Below are positions 27,001-33,634 of a stretch of DNA of 64,000 nucleotides, in pieces. The notes under the pieces are model-generated. The model saw nothing but the letters and a program-made list of their open reading frames with translations, was not told where the DNA came from and ran no database searches. The stretch spans positions 2,170,001 to 2,234,000 of the forward strand of contig NZ_CP108487.1 of NCBI RefSeq assembly GCF_036226525.1, read 5' to 3'. Each line of letters begins with the position of its first letter. Within the stretch, counting starts at the first letter, position 1. The translations under genes were made by a program, and so were the position numbers. The stretch comes from Kribbella sp. NBC_01245 (GTDB lineage Bacteria; Actinomycetota; Actinomycetes; Propionibacteriales; Kribbellaceae).

Positions 27001-28278
27001 AAGCGTCCGTGCCGTCTCAGGCCCCTGCGCCACCCTGGCGAAATGCGTCTGCCCTGCAGTGACGTCACGCTGGTACGCCGAATACGTCGTCACCGTTCCG
27101 GGTGATGCCGTCCAACTCAGCCGTACGGCGCCAGACTCGGCCTCGGGTGTTGCGGTAAACCCTGCGGGCGCTGCCGGGACCAGCGCCGGGTCAGGCGTCG
27201 GAATGGGCCAGGCCACGCTGACGAACCTCGGCCGGTAGATCCTCGCGTCGTCGTACAGGTCGTCGTCATTGAGACTGTGCACGTTGTACGACACGAGCAG
27301 CTTTCCCGGCTCGGCCAGAGACGGGTGGAAGCGCGCGTCGTACACGATCACGCCTTGACGTGCTGCCGGCTCTGGTGCCGTGAAGAGTTCGATCGGCCCG
27401 GTGAACGGACCTGCGGGACTTGTCGCGGTGTACGCCACCACCTGTCGGCCGAAGATCACGTTGCTCTCGACGGTGACGACGACGTACTGGCCGTTGACCT
27501 TCTGCGCACCGAAGGCCGTGCCGCCTCCCGACAGTTGGAGCCGTGCAGAGGCGCTCCCCCACGTCGTACCGTTCCAGAACTGCCAGGTGCCGCCCAGGCC
27601 GCCAGCGGGAACTCGTGCGAGGTGGGCGAACCTCATGCCGGTTGAAGCGACGTACTCCGAGCCGTAGATGTAGATGTACGGCCCGTCCTCTAGTACGGCC
27701 GCACCCCAGGCGATGGTCGAGCCGACGGGCAACTCGACGACGCCGCTCACGGTTAGTGCAGGTAGGGCGAGAGTCGCCAGGGCGGTACCAGTGAGCGCGA
27801 CATCCAGAGCGCCTTGGCCCGTCTTCTTATAGCGGTTGTAGAGGACCTTGACGGCTTCGGCTTCCACTGTCGCGTCGGCGACCCAGTAGAACTCCCCCTC
27901 GACTGTCGGCTTCACTAGCGCCTGTGGTGCCGCAGAAGTGCCGCCGTGAAGTGTTGCGGTCAATGCGTCGCCTGACTGGACTACGAGGGTGTTGTTGACC
28001 ATCGGGCTGGTACGCGGCCTGGTGAAGTCTGCGTTGACCGTGCCGAGCATCGTGTCCGAGAAGATCCAGGCGGTTCTGCCGTCGGGTAGTGGCACGGAGA
28101 CGGTGCTGTCCCCGCCACTCCACTTGCCGCTGGTGTTGCCGTAATCGCTGAACATCGCCGTCAGCTGTTGCCCCTGATCGACGGTCGCCTCGACTGGTGA
28201 CGCAACGGCGGCGGGTGCCGGTGATACGACCAGCGAACCGGCCAGCAGGGCAAGGGAAACGAGGACACGGACCAGCAT
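23998..28278 (-). CDS. Secreted propeller/10xFN3 protein with C-terminal CHAP peptidase
   Basis: A 1426-residue exoprotein. Residues 1-26 are a signal peptide ending near PAAVAS. Residues about 35-365 form a propeller-like domain resembling DUF4185/DUF5005 (WIFSDTMLGTVNADF, GEFYWVADAT, IAWGAAVLEDGPY, RIYRPRFVSVAWP). Ten fibronectin type III repeats follow, about 93 residues each, most carrying a YQRDVTAG or IEYRP strand. The last about 135 residues are a CHAP domain: Cys in VDQCTSFVASRVD, His in YGHVAWVAG and Glu in IIEEYN, an amidase/endopeptidase fold that cuts peptidoglycan. Six FN3 repeats contain a vicinal Cys-Cys pair. The ATG follows AGGAGAG. A paralogue at 41944 shares everything except the C-terminal domain. 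Role: wall-active exoenzyme or polymorphic effector; no immunity gene is obvious. Confidence 0.85.
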   Translation of the reverse strand: MLVRVLVSLALLAGSLVVSPAPAAVASPVEATVDQGQQLTAMFSDYGNTSGKWSGGDSTVSVPLPDGRTAWIFSDTMLGTVNADFTRPRTSPMVNNTLVVQSGDALTATLHGGTSAAPQALVKPTVEGEFYWVADATVEAEAVKVLYNRYKKTGQGALDVALTGTALATLALPALTVSGVVELPVGSTIAWGAAVLEDGPYIYIYGSEYVASTGMRFAHLARVPAGGLGGTWQFWNGTTWGSASARLQLSGGGTAFGAQKVNGQYVVVTVESNVIFGRQVVAYTATSPAGPFTGPIELFTAPEPAARQGVIVYDARFHPSLAEPGKLLVSYNVHSLNDDDLYDDARIYRPRFVSVAWPIPTPDPALVPAAPAGFTATPEAESGAVRLSWTASPGTVTTYSAYQRDVTAGQTHFARVAQGPETARTLGGFKTGHTYEFRVTASNSAGEGLPTPTRSVAVTIAAPPAPVGLTATAGSDGSVVLAWTAVPYAWSYTAYRRDITAGETEFSPVGDGDSRDTTAKALWLAHNHEYEFVITATHGGGESARSGPTRATAKYAVPPAPTGLTAVPQADGTIELKWSGPSENVYYRVYQRDVTAGDTTFTELPLPVSCCQLKAGYLAHNHEYEFKVETSNSGGNSPASNTVRATSTYPAPAAPSELEAVALNGQVRLNWKANSSDTWFWIYQRDVTEGQVEFTKLPLPLTTCCQFTAGYLVNDHTYEFKVTAIAQGGESTYSNAVQATPQLPLPPKVTGLTATTLADGRIRLNWSEPASDLYYWVYQRDVTAGETVYKKLPLPVGECCTHTAGLLLHNHVYDFKVAGTNTTGDGPQSDPARATSRYSPPPAPTGLTAIAAGDGSIDLDWDSAGDGLYYYWIYQRDVTAGQGFTKGIYPTDRTAHSVGPLVHGHVYEFKVSAENPGGEGLTSAVASATAVGGLPLPPSNLSAQAGNGQVTLHWSASPSPSVYYWIEYRPVGGAWQRLQYPVDTCCTFTVSYLANGTTYEFRLRATNVSGDSSASNTAKARPLPPLPAAPTGLTAAPGDGKVTLRWKASTSPDVYYWIEYRPAGGTSQRLKYPLDTCCTFTVSYLANGTYYEFRVRSTNLAGDSAPSVAAGAKPMPPIPERPTNLTATPSGDTAVRFTWTASPTPNVYYRIWYRLSDQENWTQAVYPVVCCDFTMSYLIPGRTYIFVLAAENLAGYSVAPNPTAIATLTIITPAPVTNVRAVPRTDDHSVDVYWNSASYATGYTVQVKTCRGSTWSNAAILITGTHARVYYVHGCYLYRVVSDRYGKYGLPSGGEVMAFGTNDDYPWGGWWILDPYMFVVDQCTSFVASRVDKYYKPRDGSKFNGWNYGDAKNWDEAARKYGGAVSRTPAVGAIAQFNAGTYGHVAWVAGLDGSYAIIEEYNAVRPEAYSRRRIPISSIDNFMFVS

Positions 28279-28325
28279 GGGCGCTCTCCTTGAGACCGCC
28301 GGAGAACCGGCGCAGGGGGCGCAAA

Positions 28326-28331
28326 ATTATC
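28326..28331 (-). promoter_or_regulatory. Candidate -10 for the FN3-CHAP gene
   Basis: Minus-strand GATAAT within TGATAATTTT, an AT-rich patch in a high-GC gap, 48 bases upstream of the start codon. No strong -35 is seen. A CGCCGG-TTCT-CCGGCG hairpin (28297-28312) lies between it and the RBS. Confidence 0.35.
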
Positions 28332-28419
28332 AGCGCGGATTGTTGCCCTGGAAGCATTTGCACGTCGATCGAACCCGTTGCCAACCCGCCGCGGATATGC
28401 CCGCGCTAGCCTGAGCGCC

Positions 28420-29229
28420 GTGACGGACGAGTTCGAAGTTGTGGTGAGCCGGCGGATCGACTTGACCGAGGAGGAGACCTCCCGCGCGAGCCGGGCCTGG
28501 TGGGACGAAAACGCCGCCGAGTACATCGGTGAACACGGCGGCTTCCTCGGCGACGCCCGCTTCACCTGGTGCCCTGAAGGGGTCGACGAGGCCGACGCCC
28601 AACTGCTCGGGCCCGTTCGCGGGAAGCGCATCCTCGAGGTCGGTTGTGGCGCGGCTCAATGCGCGCGCTGGCTCGCGGGCCAAGGCGCTGACGTCGTCGC
28701 TTTCGACATCTCGGTCGGCCAGCTCGCGATGGGCAAGATCCTCGACGGCCGGACAGGCATTTCCGTACGTACGGTCGCCGCCGATGCGGTCGCGGTGCCG
28801 TTCGCCGACGACTCGTTCGACATCGTCTGCTCGGCCTTCGGCGGCCTGCCCTTCGTCGCCGACGCCGGCCTGGCCTTGCGCGAGATCGCCCGCGTCCTCC
28901 GCCCCGGCGGCCTACTCGTCTTCTCGGTCACGCACCCGATCCGCTGGGCCTTCCCGGACGACCCGACGCCCTCGGGCTACACCATCACCCACTCGTACTT
29001 CGACCGCACGCCGTACGTCGAAGTGGACGCCGACGGCACGCCCAACTACGTCGAGCACCACCGGACGATGGGCGACTGGGTCCGCGCCCTCACGTCGTCC
29101 GGCTTCGTCATCGATGATCTGCTCGAACCGGAATGGCCTGCCGCAAACACCAAAACCTGGGGCGGTTGGGGCCCGGACCGCTCCCGCCTGATCCCCGGCA
29201 CCACCATCTGGACCGCCCATCTCAGGTGA
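28420..29229 (+). CDS. Class I SAM-dependent methyltransferase
   Basis: A 269-residue Rossmann-fold methyltransferase of the Methyltransf_11 type. Motif I is ILEVGCGAAQCARWLA, the acidic ribose-binding end of strand 2 is VVAFDISVGQL, motif II region is FDIVCSAFGGLPFV and motif III is VLRPGGLLVFSVTHPIRW. The N-terminal helix ASRAWWDENAAEYIGEHG is typical of a subgroup annotated as small-molecule methyltransferases in actinobacteria. GTG at 28420 is the preferred start; a frame opens further upstream without homology. It is divergent from the FN3-CHAP gene and its end overlaps the convergent beta-lactamase by eight bases. Substrate unknown. Confidence 0.9.
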   Translation: MTDEFEVVVSRRIDLTEEETSRASRAWWDENAAEYIGEHGGFLGDARFTWCPEGVDEADAQLLGPVRGKRILEVGCGAAQCARWLAGQGADVVAFDISVGQLAMGKILDGRTGISVRTVAADAVAVPFADDSFDIVCSAFGGLPFVADAGLALREIARVLRPGGLLVFSVTHPIRWAFPDDPTPSGYTITHSYFDRTPYVEVDADGTPNYVEHHRTMGDWVRALTSSGFVIDDLLEPEWPAANTKTWGGWGPDRSRLIPGTTIWTAHLR

Positions 29230-30157
29230 GGGTGGCGACGACGTGGGCCGCGGCTTCCGCGATGAGGGCCTGGTTGTAGGTGGCGTCTTTGGTGGGCTTG
29301 CTCGACATGATCGCGATGACCAGTGGTGGTTTGTTCGGGGGCCAGACGATGGCGATGTCGTTGAGGGTGCCGTAGTCGCCAGTGCCGGTTTTGTCGGCCA
29401 CGGTCCAGCCCTTCGGGACGCCTGCGCGGATGCGTTGGGCACCGGTGGTGTTGCGTACCAGGAGGTCGCGGAGGAAGGCGCGCTTGTCGGCCGGTAGCGC
29501 GTCGCCGAGAACGAGCTTCTGGTAGTTGGTGCCGAAGGCTTTCGGCGAAGTCGTGTCGCGTGGATCGCCAGGTGTGGCCTGGGTGATGGCCGGCTCGATT
29601 CGGTCCATCCGGGTGACGGTGTCGCCGAGGGTCCGGGCGTACGCCGTGAGCTGGGCCGGGCCGCCGAGGTCGCGGAGGAGGAGATTGCCGGCCGCTCCGT
29701 CGCTGTACCGGATGGCGGCATCGCAGAGTTGGCGGATCGTCATTCCGGTGGCGAGGTGCTTCCGGGTGATGCGGGAGTTCTTCATGAGGTCGGCATTGCT
29801 GTATTTTATGACCGTATTCAGGTGCGACTGCGGGTTGTGGTGCAGAACGGCTGCTGCCGCGAGTCCCTTGAACGTCGAGCAAAAGGCGAATCGCTCATCC
29901 GCCCGGTAGGCGATGGTTTCGCCCGTGCCGCTGGCGAGGGCATACACGCCCAATCGCGCGCCGTACTTCCGCTCCAACTCCACCAGGCGAGCATCCGACG
30001 GCGTTGGGGTTGGGGTGGGGGTGGGCCTCGAGGTTGGCGTCGGCGTCAGGGTCCGACCGCCGATGGACGGCTCGTCATTCGCGCAGCCCGCCAGCGCGGC
30101 GAGCGCTACTCCGCCAAGGAGAGCGCGACGGCTGATGGCCAATGGTTTCCCTCCCAT
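29222..30157 (-). CDS. Class A beta-lactamase, lipoprotein type
   Basis: A 311-residue class A beta-lactamase expected to hydrolyse beta-lactams at the cell surface. The N-terminus has twin Arg (SRRALLGG), a short hydrophobic stretch and a lipobox LAGC, so it is probably Tat- or Sec-exported and lipid-anchored; a TPTPTSRP linker follows. Active-site motifs are Ser-x-x-Lys in FCSTFKGLAAA, Ser-Asp-Gly in IRYSDGAAGN (SDN variant), the omega-loop Glu in RIEPAITQATPGD and Lys-Thr-Gly in VADKTGTGDYG. The ATG at 30157 begins the signal peptide; longer frames upstream are not credible. No BlaR/BlaI regulator is nearby. Intact and likely functional. Confidence 0.93.
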   Translation of the reverse strand: MGGKPLAISRRALLGGVALAALAGCANDEPSIGGRTLTPTPTSRPTPTPTPTPSDARLVELERKYGARLGVYALASGTGETIAYRADERFAFCSTFKGLAAAAVLHHNPQSHLNTVIKYSNADLMKNSRITRKHLATGMTIRQLCDAAIRYSDGAAGNLLLRDLGGPAQLTAYARTLGDTVTRMDRIEPAITQATPGDPRDTTSPKAFGTNYQKLVLGDALPADKRAFLRDLLVRNTTGAQRIRAGVPKGWTVADKTGTGDYGTLNDIAIVWPPNKPPLVIAIMSSKPTKDATYNQALIAEAAAHVVATLT

Positions 30158-30192
30158 GTTGGCTTGCGAAGATAACAAGGGAGTGGGGCACG

Positions 30193-31635
30193 TCAGAACG
30201 GGTAGGTGCGAGGCGTGGTTTGCAAGGTGATCCAGCGGAGATCGGTGAATTCGGCAACACCCGCCTGACCGCCGAACCGCCCCAACCCGCTCCCCTTCAC
30301 CCCGCCGAACGGCATCTGCGCCTCGTCGTGCAAGGTCGGCCCATTCACATGACAAATACCCGATTCGATCCGCCCAGCGACTTGGTACGCCCGGCCGAGA
30401 TCCTTCCCGAACACCGCTGCCGCCAGGCCGTACTCGCTATCGTTCGCAACGGCCACCGCTTCCTCAACGCCGTCGACCCGCACGACGCACTTCAACGGCC
30501 CGAACGTCTCCTCGCGGAACACCCGCATGGCCGGCGTAACGTGGTCCAGGATCGTGGCGGGCATCAACGTCGACTCCGCTTTCCCACCACACAACAACTT
30601 GGCCCCTCGCGCAATCGCGTCATCGAGCAACTCGTTGCACCGGGCAACGGTCTCGGGTCCGATCACCGAGCCGAGTACGACGTGCGTGTCGCCGCGGGGA
30701 TCGCCGACCGGCAACGCCTCGGCACGACGCGCGAAGGCCTCGGCGAATTCGTCCGCGATGGTCCGATCGACGATGACGCGTTCGGTCGACATGCAGATCT
30801 GCCCGCTGTTCGAGAACGACCCGAAGATGGCCGCATCGACCGCGGCCGGGATATCCGCATCATCCAGTACGACGAATGGCGCCTTTCCGCCGAGCTCGAG
30901 CACCACCGGCTTGAGGTATTCCGCGCACGTTTTCGCGATGATCCGCCCGACCTTGGTCGAACCGGTGAAGTTCACCCGTTTGACCGCCGGATGCGCGATC
31001 ACGGCCTCGACGACTTCACCCGCATCCGCAGGCGCATTCGTCAGATAGTTCACCACGCCTGGCGGCAGCCCCCGGAATGCCTCAACGATGAGCTGATGCG
31101 TACGCGGACAATTCTCCGACCCCTTCAAAACAACGGTATTCCCGCACGCCAGCGGCGTCGCAATCGCCCGCACCCCAAGAATCACCGGCGCATTCCAAGG
31201 CGCGATCCCCAACACCACGCCCGCCGGCCGTCGTACCGCCAACGACAACAACCCAGGCACGTCGCTCGGCACAACGTCCCCACTGATCTGCGTAGTCAAC
31301 GACGCCGCCGCGCGAACCATCTCCGCCGCCAACGCCACATTGAACTCGGCCCACCCCACCGTGGCCCCAGTCTCCTCAGCCATCGCCTTCACAAACTCAT
31401 CCCGCATCCCCACCAACGCGTCAGCCGCCTTCAACAACAACGCCCGCCGCTCAGTAGGCCCAACCGCCGCCCACCCCGCAAACGCCTCCCCCGCCACCTC
31501 CACCACCCTGCGCGCGTCCTCCCCCGTCGCCGCAGCCGCCGTCGTCACCACCTCCCCATCCAACGGACTCCGCCGCACAAACACCCCACCCGCTGCAACC
31601 CCGGCCGAACCAACCACCAGCAACGACTCGGACAT
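30193..31635 (-). CDS. Aldehyde dehydrogenase family protein
   Basis: A 480-residue NAD(P)+-dependent aldehyde dehydrogenase, most like benzaldehyde, vanillin or salicylaldehyde dehydrogenases. The cofactor-binding FTGSTKVGRIIA, the general-base Glu in LELGGKAPFVVL and the catalytic Cys in SNSGQICMSTERV are all present, and the C-terminal FGGVKGSGLGRFGG loop is standard. APWNAPVILG and the proline-glycine LPPGVVNYLT segments fit the aromatic-aldehyde subgroup. It is followed 35 bases later by the beta-lactamase start on the same strand. No oxygenase or ring-cleavage gene is adjacent, so the physiological aldehyde is unknown. Confidence 0.92.
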   Translation of the reverse strand: MSESLLVVGSAGVAAGGVFVRRSPLDGEVVTTAAAATGEDARRVVEVAGEAFAGWAAVGPTERRALLLKAADALVGMRDEFVKAMAEETGATVGWAEFNVALAAEMVRAAASLTTQISGDVVPSDVPGLLSLAVRRPAGVVLGIAPWNAPVILGVRAIATPLACGNTVVLKGSENCPRTHQLIVEAFRGLPPGVVNYLTNAPADAGEVVEAVIAHPAVKRVNFTGSTKVGRIIAKTCAEYLKPVVLELGGKAPFVVLDDADIPAAVDAAIFGSFSNSGQICMSTERVIVDRTIADEFAEAFARRAEALPVGDPRGDTHVVLGSVIGPETVARCNELLDDAIARGAKLLCGGKAESTLMPATILDHVTPAMRVFREETFGPLKCVVRVDGVEEAVAVANDSEYGLAAAVFGKDLGRAYQVAGRIESGICHVNGPTLHDEAQMPFGGVKGSGLGRFGGQAGVAEFTDLRWITLQTTPRTYPF

Positions 31636-31858
31636 CCAGTACCCCTAATCTCGGGCCAACCACCAGGACGCCCACCGTCACCCGCAACCACCGCTGCGCC
31701 GTACCCCCGTTTCCGCTCCCCGGAAGCCCAGTTCACCCGCCCCGCCCTGAAAGCCTTCACAACGAGCTCAAGCCGGACGTGAGGAAAATCGCCTGAAGGC
31801 ATGGCCGCAGGCTTCCCCGCAGATCGAGCCGCTCTCCGGGCATCCTCGAGTGTCGCGG

Positions 31859-33433
31859 CTAGGTGACCGCTTCGACGGTCGCGCGACGCCGTCTGCGTCT
31901 CACCCGCGCGGGCCGGATGGTTTGCAGCACGTGGGTCGCGCGGGGCGTGCTGATACGACGCGTGCCGTTGTGATCCACGCGATAAACAGTCCCGTTGCGG
32001 GTGACCCATTCGAACGCGCCATCGGGCAGGCGCCGATACCGCCAGCCGCCATGAGTCTTGGCCCGATGCGGCGTCCGCGACAGCGGACCGAGATTGTCCA
32101 CCCTGGTCTGCCCCGGCGGACCACCCTTAACGTACGGCCGGATGTGATCCAGATCCGTCCGCAGAGTCGTCTCAGCGTTCGACCACGGGAACGGACTCAC
32201 CGGATTCAGCAACCGCACCCGCTCACGCACCCGCAACGGAATCTCATACGCATCCACCGGCACGTTCTCCCGCAGATCGATCACCGGCTTCACGACCACC
32301 TTGTCGTGCCCCAGCAACTCGCGCACCTGCGACGCCAAATGCGGCTCGAAACCCTCAACCCGAACCACACCCTCACCGGCCGCCAACGTCACATCACTCA
32401 AGAACAGATACATCGTGTGCACCCCACCCGACCCAACGGCACCGCCGGATCCCCTGGCCCCACCGCTGGTCCGATCCACACGCGCCGCTTCACGATCACG
32501 CGCCCGGGCCCGCTCCTTGACGTCAGCCAACCGCTGCGCCAACCGATCCTCCGCACAGCCACCAGACCCAGCGCAGTCGGCAGACCCGGCGGCATCCGCA
32601 GACTCGGCAGCCTCGGTGGAGTTGGCAGCCTCGGTGAGGTTGGTGGGGGTGTTGGAGGGTGAATTGGTGCGGCGGCGCTCGTTGCGAAGTTCGATGACGG
32701 CCCACGGATCGGCCAGCCAGCCAAGGGCCTTGGCACGGCGTTCGTCCACTGAGCCGGTGTCACCCAGGGCGCCCAGTGTCTCGGCGACATCCTGGACCAC
32801 GGCATCGAAGCGGGCGATGTCGCCGGTCGAGGCACGGACCGCGGCGGTTCTGGTGCCACTGTTGTCCGACTGGCCGACCCATACCCCACGCGAACGCGCC
32901 GCCAGATCCGCAGCAGCCTTCGCCAAGGCCGGGTCGGCCTCCATCATCGCGGCCTTCACAATCTTCATCAGCCGCCGCGGCGTCAACGAATTCACCAACG
33001 ACTCGACCTTCGCATCCACCACCGCGGCGGCCTCTTGCGACAACGACATGCACGCGCGGGCGATTCTTCGGGCCCGCCACGGAATCGCCTCCCCGGCCAT
33101 CACCCGCGCCCAGGTCCGCGGCAACCGGTACTGCAATGCCAGCACCTCACTCACCAGGTCCGACGCAGCCCCCGGCGACAACCCGAACCGGCAACCCAAC
33201 TCCAGCACCGCGAACTCCCCCACCCCCGGGCACCCCTCACCGCCGTACACCTTCAACCGCTCACACCCCACAAGCTCCGCAGCGCCAGCAGGGACATCAA
33301 GCTCGGTGTGGTGATGGGCATACGCCGACACCACCGCCAAGAAACGCGCGTCGGCCAGGTCGCGGATCGCGCACGATTCATCCCCGACGGACAGGATCTC
33401 GTCGGGCGACAGGCGAAGCAGGTCATCGAACAT
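31859..33433 (-). CDS. DUF222/HNH endonuclease (13E12 repeat family type), SOS-boxed
   Basis: A 524-residue protein with the actinobacterial DUF222 region (about residues 1-330) and a C-terminal HNH nuclease domain at about 425-475: LDHIRPYVKGG followed by DNLGPLSRTPHRAKTHGGW. A low-complexity Ser/Ala/Glu segment lies near residues 255-285. The tail is Arg-rich (RVRRRRRRA). Related mycobacterial 13E12 repeat proteins are LexA-regulated and often multicopy. Here the ATG at 33433 is chosen because a near-perfect promoter ends six to eight bases upstream, giving a leaderless message, and two LexA-type boxes flank the -10. Twelve extra codons upstream are open but would lie upstream of the start site. 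Confidence 0.87.
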   Translation of the reverse strand: MFDDLLRLSPDEILSVGDESCAIRDLADARFLAVVSAYAHHHTELDVPAGAAELVGCERLKVYGGEGCPGVGEFAVLELGCRFGLSPGAASDLVSEVLALQYRLPRTWARVMAGEAIPWRARRIARACMSLSQEAAAVVDAKVESLVNSLTPRRLMKIVKAAMMEADPALAKAAADLAARSRGVWVGQSDNSGTRTAAVRASTGDIARFDAVVQDVAETLGALGDTGSVDERRAKALGWLADPWAVIELRNERRRTNSPSNTPTNLTEAANSTEAAESADAAGSADCAGSGGCAEDRLAQRLADVKERARARDREAARVDRTSGGARGSGGAVGSGGVHTMYLFLSDVTLAAGEGVVRVEGFEPHLASQVRELLGHDKVVVKPVIDLRENVPVDAYEIPLRVRERVRLLNPVSPFPWSNAETTLRTDLDHIRPYVKGGPPGQTRVDNLGPLSRTPHRAKTHGGWRYRRLPDGAFEWVTRNGTVYRVDHNGTRRISTPRATHVLQTIRPARVRRRRRRATVEAVT

Positions 33434-33469
33434 GTGCTCGATTATAGTCGAGCACATGTTCGAGTCCAA
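33426..33469 (-). promoter_or_regulatory. Promoter of the HNH gene with two LexA/SOS boxes in inverted repeat
   Basis: Minus strand: TTGGAC (33469-33464), 17 bases, TATAAT (33446-33441). The spacer holds one box (33448-33463) and a second, exact inverse copy (33426-33441) runs from the last -10 base into the start codon. Each reads TCGAAC-ATGT-GCTCGA on one strand, one mismatch from the SOS consensus TCGAAC-N4-GTTCGA. The whole 38 bases form a perfect inverted repeat with a six-base centre. Confidence 0.85.
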
Positions 33470-33577
33470 ACCCGAAAGCCCTTATCCACAAGGGAAACTA
33501 CCGCCTAGAGCCCAGCCTCTGACGGCCTGGCGCGCCCCGAATCTGGACGATTCACCCTGAGGAGCGTTACGACAAAA

Positions 33578-33613
33578 GGTCCCGCCGCCCCCAAGGTTCG
33601 GGGCGGCGGGACC
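33578..33613 (-). terminator. Terminator after the YhgE-like gene
   Basis: GGTCCCGCCGCCCC pairs with its exact complement across an eight-base loop; on the minus strand TTTTGTC follows. It lies 20 bases after the stop of the YhgE-like gene. Confidence 0.85.
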
Positions 33614-33634
33614 GTTGGCTATCGCCTGCGGGTG

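Noticed and set aside
24700..27200. Regularly spaced repeats of about 280 bases that might suggest a repeat array
   Set aside because: They are FN3 domains at protein level, diverged in DNA; there are no short identical repeats with unique spacers, so not CRISPR.
31636..31858. Gap between the HNH gene and the aldehyde dehydrogenase gene as a possible small gene
   Set aside because: Frames here are Arg/Pro-rich continuations of antisense frames; no RBS-start combination or family match was seen.
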